NCBI RefSeq assembly: GCF_030548295.1
Contig: NZ_JAUOSB010000003.1
Span: 124,001-188,000 of the forward strand
DNA length: 64,000 nucleotides
Source: Wenyingzhuangia sp. 2_MG-2023
GTDB lineage: Bacteria > Bacteroidota > Bacteroidia > Flavobacteriales > Flavobacteriaceae
Reading direction: 5' to 3'
Shown piece by piece: positions 42,139-49,043 of this stretch (within the stretch, counting starts at the first letter, position 1; each line of letters starts with the position of its first letter). The notes under the pieces were generated by a model that saw only the letters and a list, made by a program, of their open reading frames with translations, made no database searches and was not told the DNA's origin. The translations under genes were made by a program, and so were the position numbers.

Positions 42139-43935
42139 ATGAAAAACACAATAAAAGGAGGAGAATTTGTGGTAAAACAAACCCACTACAATGATATTTT
42201 TATTGTAGAGGATTTTACCGAAGAACAACAAATGATGCGTGAATCTGTAATAGAGTTTATAGATAGGGAAGTTTGGCCTCACAAAGAAAAATTTGAAAAG
42301 AAAGATTACGCTTTTACAGAAGAACTGATGAATAAAGCAGGTGAAATGGGATTCTTGAGCATTGCTGTTCCAGAAACTTATGGAGGCATGGGAATGTCTT
42401 TTATGTCTACTATTTTAGTCTGTGATTATATTTCTGGAGCCTCAGGCTCTTTTGCAACCGCTTTTGGTGCACATACAGGAATTGGAACCATGCCTATTGT
42501 ATTGTATGGAACCGAAGAACAAAAGCAAAAATACGTACCTAAATTGGCTATGGGTGAATGGTTTGGAGCCTACTGCCTAACAGAGCCTGGAGCAGGTTCT
42601 GATGCCAATTCTGGAAAAACCAAAGCAGTATTGTCTGAAGACGGTACACATTATAAAATTTCAGGTCAAAAAATGTGGATTTCAAATGCAGGATTCTGTA
42701 GTTTGATGATTGTATTTGCTAGAATTGAAAATGATAAAAACTTAACTGCTTTTATTGTTGAGTACGATTCTGAAAACTCAAACGGTATTACGTTGGGTGA
42801 AGAAGAAAAAAAATTAGGGATTCGTGCTTCCTCTACTCGACAAGTATTTTTTAATGAAACTATTGTTCCTGTAGAGAATATGTTATCTACAAGACAAAAT
42901 GGTTTTAAAATAGCGTTGAATATTTTAAACATAGGTCGTATCAAATTGGCTTCTGCTTGTTTGGATGCTTGTAGAAGAGTTATTTCTAATGCTGTAAATT
43001 ATGCCAATGAACGTAAGCAGTTTGGAACTGCTATTGCAAATTTTGGTGCGGTTCAAGAAAAAATTGCATTGATGACTACTAAGAATTTTGTAACTGAATG
43101 TGGTGTGTATAGAGCTGCTGGTGATATTCAAAATAAAATTGATGCTTTAGAGGCTGATGGAATGGCTCATTATGATGCAGAATTGAAAGGTGTAGAGGAT
43201 TTTGCTTTGGAATGTGCTATTTTAAAAGTATACGGTTCCGAAGTAGGACAATTTGTTTCTGATGAAGGATTGCAAATTTATGGAGGAATGGGATTTTCTG
43301 AAGATACACCTATGGAAGCTGCTTGGAGAGATGCTCGTATTTCTAGAATTTACGAAGGAACCAATGAAATCAATCGTCTATTAACCATTGGAATGTTGAT
43401 GAAAAAAGCATTGAAAGGTGAAATAGATTTGATGACTCCAGCAATGGCTGTAGCAAATGATTTGATGGGGATTCCGTCTTTTGACACTCCTGACTATTCG
43501 GCATTATTTTCTGAAGAAAAAGAAATATTAGAAAAACTAAAAAAGACTTTCTTGATGATTGCCGGAAAAGCTGTTGAAAAATTTGGAATGGATTTGGAAA
43601 AACAACAAGAATTAGTTTTGTGTGCAGCTGAAATATTGATAGAAATTTACATGGCTGAATCAGCACTTTTAAAAACTGAAAAATTAGCATCTAAAACATC
43701 CAAAGAAGAAGCGAGTTTACAAATAGCTATGACAAAATTGAACTTGTTTAATGCAGTTGAAACTATCAACAGAAAAGGAAAAGAAGCTATTATTTCTTTT
43801 ACTGAAAATGATGAACAAAGAATGTTGTTAATGGGATTGAAAAGATTTACAAAATATCAAAATTATCCCAACATTATTGCTTTGAAAAAACAGATTGCTA
43901 AGGTTGCTATTTCAAAAAATGGTTATCCTTGTTAA
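42139..43935 (+). CDS. Acyl-CoA dehydrogenase
   Basis: A 598-residue FAD enzyme that makes the trans-2-enoyl-CoA in the first step of beta-oxidation. It has the acyl-CoA dehydrogenase core (about 25-430): FAD and substrate-binding motifs AYCLTEPGAGSDANSGKTKA and KMWISNAGFC, and a C-terminal YEGTNEINRLL, where the Glu is the usual catalytic base. The extra 150-residue helical C-terminal extension is the form seen in Bacillus FadE (YusJ-like) and in many Bacteroidota. It starts 45 bases after the thiolase gene and is followed by a clear terminator, completing the operon. Confidence 0.92.
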   Translation: MKNTIKGGEFVVKQTHYNDIFIVEDFTEEQQMMRESVIEFIDREVWPHKEKFEKKDYAFTEELMNKAGEMGFLSIAVPETYGGMGMSFMSTILVCDYISGASGSFATAFGAHTGIGTMPIVLYGTEEQKQKYVPKLAMGEWFGAYCLTEPGAGSDANSGKTKAVLSEDGTHYKISGQKMWISNAGFCSLMIVFARIENDKNLTAFIVEYDSENSNGITLGEEEKKLGIRASSTRQVFFNETIVPVENMLSTRQNGFKIALNILNIGRIKLASACLDACRRVISNAVNYANERKQFGTAIANFGAVQEKIALMTTKNFVTECGVYRAAGDIQNKIDALEADGMAHYDAELKGVEDFALECAILKVYGSEVGQFVSDEGLQIYGGMGFSEDTPMEAAWRDARISRIYEGTNEINRLLTIGMLMKKALKGEIDLMTPAMAVANDLMGIPSFDTPDYSALFSEEKEILEKLKKTFLMIAGKAVEKFGMDLEKQQELVLCAAEILIEIYMAESALLKTEKLASKTSKEEASLQIAMTKLNLFNAVETINRKGKEAIISFTENDEQRMLLMGLKRFTKYQNYPNIIALKKQIAKVAISKNGYPC

Positions 43936-43962
43936 AACAAACAACTTCATAAGTATTTCATT

Positions 43963-43989
43963 AAAGCTGTCTTTTTACAAGACAGCTTT
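43963..43989 (+). terminator. Terminator of the fatty acid operon
   Basis: AAAGCTGTC (43963-43971) and GACAGCTTT (43981-43989) make a 9-bp stem followed by a T-run, 27 bases after the acyl-CoA dehydrogenase stop. Confidence 0.8.
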
Positions 43990-44030
43990 TTTATGCTAGA
44001 AAGACTTTCTCCTTTTATCTCAATAAATTA

Positions 44031-44060
44031 TTTGTTCTATTAGTTCATTTTTTATATTTG
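44031..44060 (+). promoter_or_regulatory. Promoter of the VOC gene
   Basis: TTTG (44031-44034) and the -7 box TATATTTG (44053-44060) are 18 bases apart, with the ATG 21 bases downstream. It is a good match to the Bacteroidota consensus. Confidence 0.6.
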
Positions 44061-44081
44061 ATAAAGCAAAATAAAATCACC

Positions 44082-44534
44082 ATGAAAGACATCACAAAGC
44101 AGGCCGAAAGCAACTCTTTGACTCCAAAAGTTACAGGAATAGGTGGAATTTTCTTTTTCTCAGAAAATCCTGAAAAAACAAACGCATGGTATTCTAAAAA
44201 TTTAGGACTTAAAGTCAATCAATGGGGTTCTAGTTTTGAGTCTCGAAATGCAAATTGCCCTGAGGAAATAAATTATCTTCAGTGGAGTCCTTTTAAAAAA
44301 GACAGTGATTATTTTGCTCCATCAAAAAAAGAATTCATGATCAATTACAGAGTTCAAAATATAGAAGGATTGGTCAATCAACTACAAGAAAATGGCGTTA
44401 CAATACTAGACTCTATTGCAACTTTTGATTACGGAAAATTTGTTCATATTATGGATGCTGAAGGAAATAAAATTGAACTTTGGGAACCAATTGACCGTGT
44501 ATTTACAGAAATGAATGAAGAAACAACAAAGTAA
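44082..44534 (+). CDS. VOC/glyoxalase-family protein
   Basis: A 150-residue single-domain vicinal-oxygen-chelate protein. GIGGIFFFSENPEKTNAWYSKNLGLKV is the standard first beta-alpha-beta-beta-beta module, and FVHIMDAEGNKIELWEP the metal-site end with the conserved Glu. VOC domains of this length are found in glyoxalase I, fosfomycin resistance and many uncharacterised proteins; specificity cannot be assigned. The ATG here follows a good promoter; an earlier in-frame TTG would place the start inside the -7 box. It is monocistronic. Confidence 0.85.
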   Translation: MKDITKQAESNSLTPKVTGIGGIFFFSENPEKTNAWYSKNLGLKVNQWGSSFESRNANCPEEINYLQWSPFKKDSDYFAPSKKEFMINYRVQNIEGLVNQLQENGVTILDSIATFDYGKFVHIMDAEGNKIELWEPIDRVFTEMNEETTK

Positions 44535-44608
44535 ATTGTAATTAAAACCATCTTCTTTAAAAATGTCTTTTTATAAAAAGAGAAAATAAAACTGGTTTAA
44601 TTTAGGAT

Positions 44609-45316
44609 TTACAATTCTATCCACAAACTTAAAATCTGAAGTATGTAAGGAGTTAGCAATGCCGTTAAAATTCCATTTACAATTAACCCAATGCTAGACA
44701 TTACACCATAATTCTCACTAATTTCCATAGATTTTGATGTTCCCACTACATGTGCAGCGGTTCCCATAGAAATACCTTGCGCTAAGGTGCTTTTTACACG
44801 TGTAAACTTCATGATTCCATAGCCAAAAATGGAACCAAAAATCCCAACCATAATCACTACAGAAGCGGTTAAGGGTGCTATCCCTCCTATTGCTTTAGAA
44901 ACTTCCATAGCAATGGGAGTTGTAACAGATTTTGGGGCAATAGATAAGATGATCTTCGTAGGTGCTCCCATCCATTTGGCAATCAATACTACAGAAACTA
45001 CTCCGGCAACACAACCTACCAATTGAGAAACTAAAATAGGAATTGCCTGTTTTTTTATCTTCCCTAATTGTTGGTACAACGGAACACCCAAAGCAACAAT
45101 TGCAGGTTTAAGAAAAAACTCTATCAATTTACTTCCTTCATGATATACTTCAAAATCAATTTCTAACAACGACAAACAAGTAACAATAATCAGAATAGCA
45201 ATCAATATAGGATTTAAAAGAATTAATTTGGTTTTTTTCTGAATTATTTGAGCAACAAAGAAAGCCACAAAAGTTAATGTGATGATGAATATTTTATTTT
45301 GAAAAAAAAGCTCCAT
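44609..45316 (-). CDS. lrgB: LrgB-family membrane protein
   Basis: A 235-residue inner-membrane protein with about six to seven hydrophobic segments. EFFLKPAIVALGVPLYQQLGKIKKQAIPILVSQLVGC (about 66-102), ILSIAPKSVTTPIAMEVSKAIGG and GTAAHVVGTSKSMEISENYG are signature stretches of the CidB/LrgB/YohK family. LrgAB systems have been described as holin/antiholin-like modulators of autolysis and as pyruvate transporters. It starts 3 bases after the LrgA gene, with which it works. Which role applies here is not readable from the sequence. Confidence 0.9.
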   Translation of the reverse strand: MELFFQNKIFIITLTFVAFFVAQIIQKKTKLILLNPILIAILIIVTCLSLLEIDFEVYHEGSKLIEFFLKPAIVALGVPLYQQLGKIKKQAIPILVSQLVGCVAGVVSVVLIAKWMGAPTKIILSIAPKSVTTPIAMEVSKAIGGIAPLTASVVIMVGIFGSIFGYGIMKFTRVKSTLAQGISMGTAAHVVGTSKSMEISENYGVMSSIGLIVNGILTALLTPYILQILSLWIEL

Positions 45317-45319
45317 ATT

Positions 45320-45688
45320 CTATACTTTAGGGTCTATTTCTTTTTGTGTTTTTTTCTTATTGTCTATAAACAACTGATGTGTCCATCCTGTAAAAATAAA
45401 AACAAGAATTGTACTAGCTATAGACGCTACAATAATAGGCCAAAAAGAAGCTTGAATCACCTCTAAATACAGCATGATAGCAACACCTGGAGGCACAAAA
45501 AAGAACGTCATATTTTGAGTTAAAAAATTAGAAATACCTTTTACGGTAACTATTTTAACCCACCCCAATTGTAACAAAAGTGTTAACAATAACATGCCTA
45601 TAATACTAGACGGAAGTTTGAAGTCTGTTAGATATACTACCAGTTCTCCAAATAACAAACACCCTAAAATGATGACAACCTGTTTCAT
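45320..45688 (-). CDS. lrgA: CidA/LrgA-family protein
   Basis: A 122-residue small membrane protein with four hydrophobic segments (about 3-17, 25-43, 57-80 and 85-105), the holin-like topology of CidA/LrgA. LPSSIIGMLLLTLLLQLGWVK and LTQNMTFFFVPPGVAIMLYLEV are conserved family segments. The C-terminus is short and charged (DNKKKTQKEID). It lies 7 bases after the HAD phosphatase gene and 3 bases before lrgB, forming the LrgAB unit. Confidence 0.88.
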   Translation of the reverse strand: MKQVVIILGCLLFGELVVYLTDFKLPSSIIGMLLLTLLLQLGWVKIVTVKGISNFLTQNMTFFFVPPGVAIMLYLEVIQASFWPIIVASIASTILVFIFTGWTHQLFIDNKKKTQKEIDPKV

Positions 45689-45695
45689 TTGTTGA

Positions 45696-46358
45696 CTAGT
45701 TTTGTTTTTTGATAATGTCTATCAAATCTAAAGGTTGTTGCAATATGTATGTTGCACCGCTCTTTTCTAATTGCTCTTGACTTCTGAATCCCCAAACAAC
45801 ACCTACAGCTTGCATACCTGCACCAATGGCGGTTTGCATGTCTACTTCAGAATCTCCAACAAATAAAATTTCGCGGGTAGAGATTCCTAAACTTTCTGCT
45901 ATTTGAATGGCTTTGTTTGGATTTGGTTTTTTCAAAACTTCTGTGGTCAATCCTACAACATCTGTAAATTTCCATTCAGAAACTACGTATTGAACCACTT
46001 TTTTTGTCAATTCCTCTGCTTTGTTAGAAAACACAGCCATGGGAATATTTAGAGATACCAACGCATTTAACATTTCTGGCACACCACTATAAAGTGCCGT
46101 TTTCTGTACACAATTATCACGATAAACCTGTAGCATTTCTTTAAAATAAATATCTACAAACTCATCTTCCTTATGAGTTTCTGGAACCGCTTTGAATACT
46201 AAATTTCTAATACCATACCCTATAAATCGTTCGTAGGTTTCTAAATCATGTGTAGGAAATTCATTCTTTTTCAGAACTACATTCATAGATGATGCAATGT
46301 CTTCAATAGAATTGACCAAGGTTCCATCCAAATCAAAAATCACGGCTTTAAAACTCAT
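45696..46358 (-). CDS. HAD-family phosphoglycolate phosphatase-like protein
   Basis: A 220-residue HAD hydrolase resembling Gph. From MSFKAVIFDLDGTLVNSIEDIA, motif I Asp pair is in DLDGT; motif II is AVFSNK; motif III Lys is in KKPNPNKAI; motif IV is FVGDSEVDMQTAIGAG. An upstream in-frame ATG at 46385 adds nine non-conserved residues and is rejected. It likely hydrolyses 2-phosphoglycolate or another small phosphate. It is first in an operon with lrgA and lrgB; if lrgAB moves pyruvate, the set may serve overflow metabolism, but this is inference. Confidence 0.88.
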   Translation of the reverse strand: MSFKAVIFDLDGTLVNSIEDIASSMNVVLKKNEFPTHDLETYERFIGYGIRNLVFKAVPETHKEDEFVDIYFKEMLQVYRDNCVQKTALYSGVPEMLNALVSLNIPMAVFSNKAEELTKKVVQYVVSEWKFTDVVGLTTEVLKKPNPNKAIQIAESLGISTREILFVGDSEVDMQTAIGAGMQAVGVVWGFRSQEQLEKSGATYILQQPLDLIDIIKKQN

Positions 46359-46565
46359 TTTCTTAGTATTTCTATTATGTAACAAAAATACTTTTTTTAA
46401 AAATCTCTATAAATGTTTAAAACAAATCTTTTGTTCCGTTTTCAAACATTTTTATTTAGTGTAATACTTTTATAAATTCATCCCTAATAGTTTTACTTCA
46501 CATCATAAACATTGAAAAATCAATAATATTCAATACATTCGTTTTATTGAAAAATAAAATAAAAA

Positions 46566-47330
46566 ATGGCGAATCATTATTTAAGTTTTATATCTGACGA
46601 ACATTTATTTATCTGTATTGAAAATCTTCACCAATCGTATTTAAAAGCTAAGTCAAATGTTAGTAAAAAGAAATTTTATAACAATAAAATAGACACAATC
46701 AAGCTTACATTTGATTCTAAATTTAATAATCTTGATGAAGAAACTCTTATCAAAACCGAAATCAATAGACAAGTTGATAAATCTATAAACAATTCTATTG
46801 GAACTTTTCACGAACAAATTTTAGGAGGTATTAAAGGTTTTGAAATTGGTAATTTAAGTGGTTTTGATATCAAAGCAACTGATAATACTTTATTTGCTGA
46901 TATTAAAAATAAACACAATACCATGAACAGTAGTTCATCGGAAAGTTTGTTTCAGAAGTTAGCAAAATATGCGGATACCTATAAAAAATCCAAATGTTAT
47001 TGGGTTCAAATCTTAGCTAAAGATAGCTTTAACGAAAGATGGTTTGGTGAAATTAATGGTAAAGAATACAGCCATAGTAGGGTTTATAAAATATCTGGTG
47101 ATCAATTTTACAAACTACTCACAGGAAGAAATAATGCTCTTTTTGAACTGTACCAAGTTTTACCTATTGCAATAGATGACTATCTAAGTAAACAAAAAAA
47201 TCAAAAATCAAAGAATAATTCTGCACTAGAAGAAATAACCCAAGGATCCCATAAATCAAAAAGAACTATTTTAGATGAAATCACTTTTGAGAATTACCCT
47301 TATTATTTAGGCTTTGACAAACTTAAATAG
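46566..47330 (+). CDS. Eco47II-family type II restriction endonuclease
   Basis: A 254-residue endonuclease of the RE_Eco47II family. The block GTFHEQILGGIKGFEI-GNLSGFDIKATDNTLFADIKNKHNTMNSSSSESLFQKLAKYADTYKKSKCYWVQI (about 78-150) is the conserved core; the D-x-K-type catalytic residues are expected in FDIKATDNTLFADIKNK. Eco47II recognises GGNCC; the family includes Sau96I-like specificities, so GGNCC is a reasonable guess. Its companion methyltransferase is encoded convergently and the 3' ends overlap by 28 bases. AT content is slightly higher than neighbours, consistent with transfer. It is a cytoplasmic defence enzyme. Confidence 0.9.
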   Translation: MANHYLSFISDEHLFICIENLHQSYLKAKSNVSKKKFYNNKIDTIKLTFDSKFNNLDEETLIKTEINRQVDKSINNSIGTFHEQILGGIKGFEIGNLSGFDIKATDNTLFADIKNKHNTMNSSSSESLFQKLAKYADTYKKSKCYWVQILAKDSFNERWFGEINGKEYSHSRVYKISGDQFYKLLTGRNNALFELYQVLPIAIDDYLSKQKNQKSKNNSALEEITQGSHKSKRTILDEITFENYPYYLGFDKLK

Positions 47331-48547
47331 TAAGCATTTAAAAACTTTATAATAGAGTAACCAATTTCTTGACCCAAGTTACAAGGAACTGCATTTCCAA
47401 TTTGCTTGTATTGTTGAGAAATAGACCCCATAAATTTCCAATCATCAGGAAATGTTTGTATTCGTGCATATTCTCTAACGGTAAAAGGTCTAGTCTCTTC
47501 TGGGTGACATCTCTCAGTTTGTTTCTGAGCGGGACTACATGTGAGTGTCAAGCTTGGTTCATCCCAACCAATCCTGCGCGCAATACCCGTTTTCCCTCCT
47601 CCTAAATAATAACTTTTCCCCATGTATTCTTTTTGAATATCTAAAGGTAAGTTTCTCCAATATCCTTTTTCAGGCACTAAATCTAAGACCTTTTTTTTAT
47701 GAACAGGATATTTTGCTCCTTCAGAAAAAGGAACGTCACAATCATATAATTCACCCTTTTTAAGGGCATCTATTAAATTATAAATTTTATTATGAGGTTT
47801 TGGATATTCATATTTTAAGTCAATATCTTTTCTTACTCCAACCAATATAACTCTTTCTCTTTTTTGAGGAACTTTATAATTTATTGCTTTTAAAACTTTT
47901 ACAGGAACAACATTATAACCTATTTCATTTAAAACAGAAATCATTCCTTGAATAGTTTTCCCTTTTTCATGAGAAAGCAATCCTTTTACATTCTCACCTA
48001 TACAAATCAAAGGATTTACTTCTTTTACAACTCTTGCAAATTCATAAAACAATGTTCCTCTAGCATCTTGCAACCCTAATTTCTTTCCTGCATAACTAAA
48101 TGCCTGACAAGGAAATCCACCAGTAACTATATCTACTTGATTTTTATATTTTTCAAAACTATAAGATTTTATATCACCTTCTAAAACATTCCAGTGGGGT
48201 CTATTTTCTCTCAATGTCTGACAAGCCCATTTATCAACTTCATTTAAAGCAACACATTTTATTCCCGATTTTTCCATTCCAACGGCCAAGCCTCCTGCTC
48301 CAGCAAATAATTCTATAACTTTATACTCTTGAGTAGCATTAAGTGAATTATCTACAGTATCTTCGTAGTCTATGGATAATTGCTTTAGTAAAATATTTAT
48401 CTGTTCTTTTTTGTATATTCTGTATTGGCTGATGGGTTCTCTTACAGCAATAAATTTGCCTTCTCTATCCCAACGTCGCAGAGTCTCTTTACTTTTTCCT
48501 AAAATTTCTGAAGCCTCATTTAGAGAATAATATTCTTTTGTAACCAT
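47303..48547 (-). CDS. DNA (cytosine-5) methyltransferase with N-terminal helix-turn-helix
   Basis: A 414-417 residue C5-methyltransferase protecting against the adjacent Eco47II-type enzyme. A MerR/excisionase-like HTH (EYYSLNEASEILGKSKETLRRWDREGKF, about 8-35) precedes the catalytic domain. Motif I is ELFAGAGGLAVGM; motif IV has Cys150 in GGFPCQAFSYAG (numbered from the ATG at 48556); motif VI is ENVKGLL; motif VIII is QKRERVILVG; motif X is IGNAVPCNLGQEIG. The HTH fusion may let it repress its own or the endonuclease gene. Start is at 48547 (MVTKEYY) or three codons earlier. Confidence 0.92.
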   Translation of the reverse strand: MVTKEYYSLNEASEILGKSKETLRRWDREGKFIAVREPISQYRIYKKEQINILLKQLSIDYEDTVDNSLNATQEYKVIELFAGAGGLAVGMEKSGIKCVALNEVDKWACQTLRENRPHWNVLEGDIKSYSFEKYKNQVDIVTGGFPCQAFSYAGKKLGLQDARGTLFYEFARVVKEVNPLICIGENVKGLLSHEKGKTIQGMISVLNEIGYNVVPVKVLKAINYKVPQKRERVILVGVRKDIDLKYEYPKPHNKIYNLIDALKKGELYDCDVPFSEGAKYPVHKKKVLDLVPEKGYWRNLPLDIQKEYMGKSYYLGGGKTGIARRIGWDEPSLTLTCSPAQKQTERCHPEETRPFTVREYARIQTFPDDWKFMGSISQQYKQIGNAVPCNLGQEIGYSIIKFLNAYYLSLSKPK

Positions 48548-48641
48548 ATTACACAACCTTATACATTGGTTACAAATTTATAACAAAAACTTGAGGATTT
48601 TAATATTATTACAAGCATAATCTATTTATTTATTAACAACC

Positions 48642-48859
48642 TCATTTTCTCATAAAACTCTTAGCCAAAAGATTAAAATCTAAACACTTTTGAACGCAAA
48701 ATTCCAGTTGTGTAGCTATATACAACTTATCGGCATCAATAAATACATTTTATCATCTACTATGTAACACAAACCTTCCATCATTTTTTTGGCTATAAAA
48801 AGTATCTTTTCTTCTAAAACTTTATGGATTATTTCTTCTAATTAGGTATCGTATGCTAT
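48642..48859 (-). pseudogene. Decayed TfoX N-terminal-domain gene
   Basis: Read on the minus strand, the sequence begins IAYDT-stop-LEEIIHKVLEEKILFIAKKMMEGLCYIVDDKM, matching the MAYDEYL.. KKMFGGLCFMVDDKM start of TfoX_N proteins. It then jumps frame to VFIDADKLYIATQLEFCVQKCLDFNLLAKSFMRK-stop, matching the family's C-terminal KGYVFIDAD..LEFWVQKCLDFN. The start ATG has become ATA, Tyr5 TAT has become TAA, and about 40 central residues including RPMDFTG are deleted. It lies upstream of the methyltransferase gene. Confidence 0.72.
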
Positions 48860-48899
48860 GGTTTTATTTTTATAAATATTAAAAGTTCTAAACATTCCT

Positions 48900-49024
48900 G
48901 AGAACGCCTTCGACTCTACTTCGACTACGCTCAGTACAGGCTGCTCAGTAGCTGTTCTCTGTATTAAGGTTCTTGACTATGATTTAACTACGCTCAGTAC
49001 AGAGTTCTCGACTTCGCTCGAACC
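48900..49024. repeat. Palindromic intergenic repeats, third locus
   Basis: Contains CTTCGACTACGCTCAGTACAG (48920-48940 region), a second partial copy around 48981-49004, and TTCTCGACTTCGCTCGAACC (49002-49021). These are the same family as at 18.4 and 27.1 kb but more diverged. They fill the spacer after the flavoprotein gene. Confidence 0.7.
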
Positions 49025-49043
49025 CCCACAAATAATATAGTTA

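Noticed and set aside
44058-44081. TTG start for the VOC gene
   Set aside because: The TTG lies within the -7 promoter box; the ATG at 44082 is the sensible start.
44566-44581. Hairpin TCTTTTTATAAAAAGA between the VOC and lrgB genes
   Set aside because: It is all A/T apart from the outer pairs and too weak to call a terminator with confidence.
46566-48547. Novel phage-defence island
   Set aside because: The two genes match a known type II restriction-modification family; flanking genes are housekeeping or decayed.
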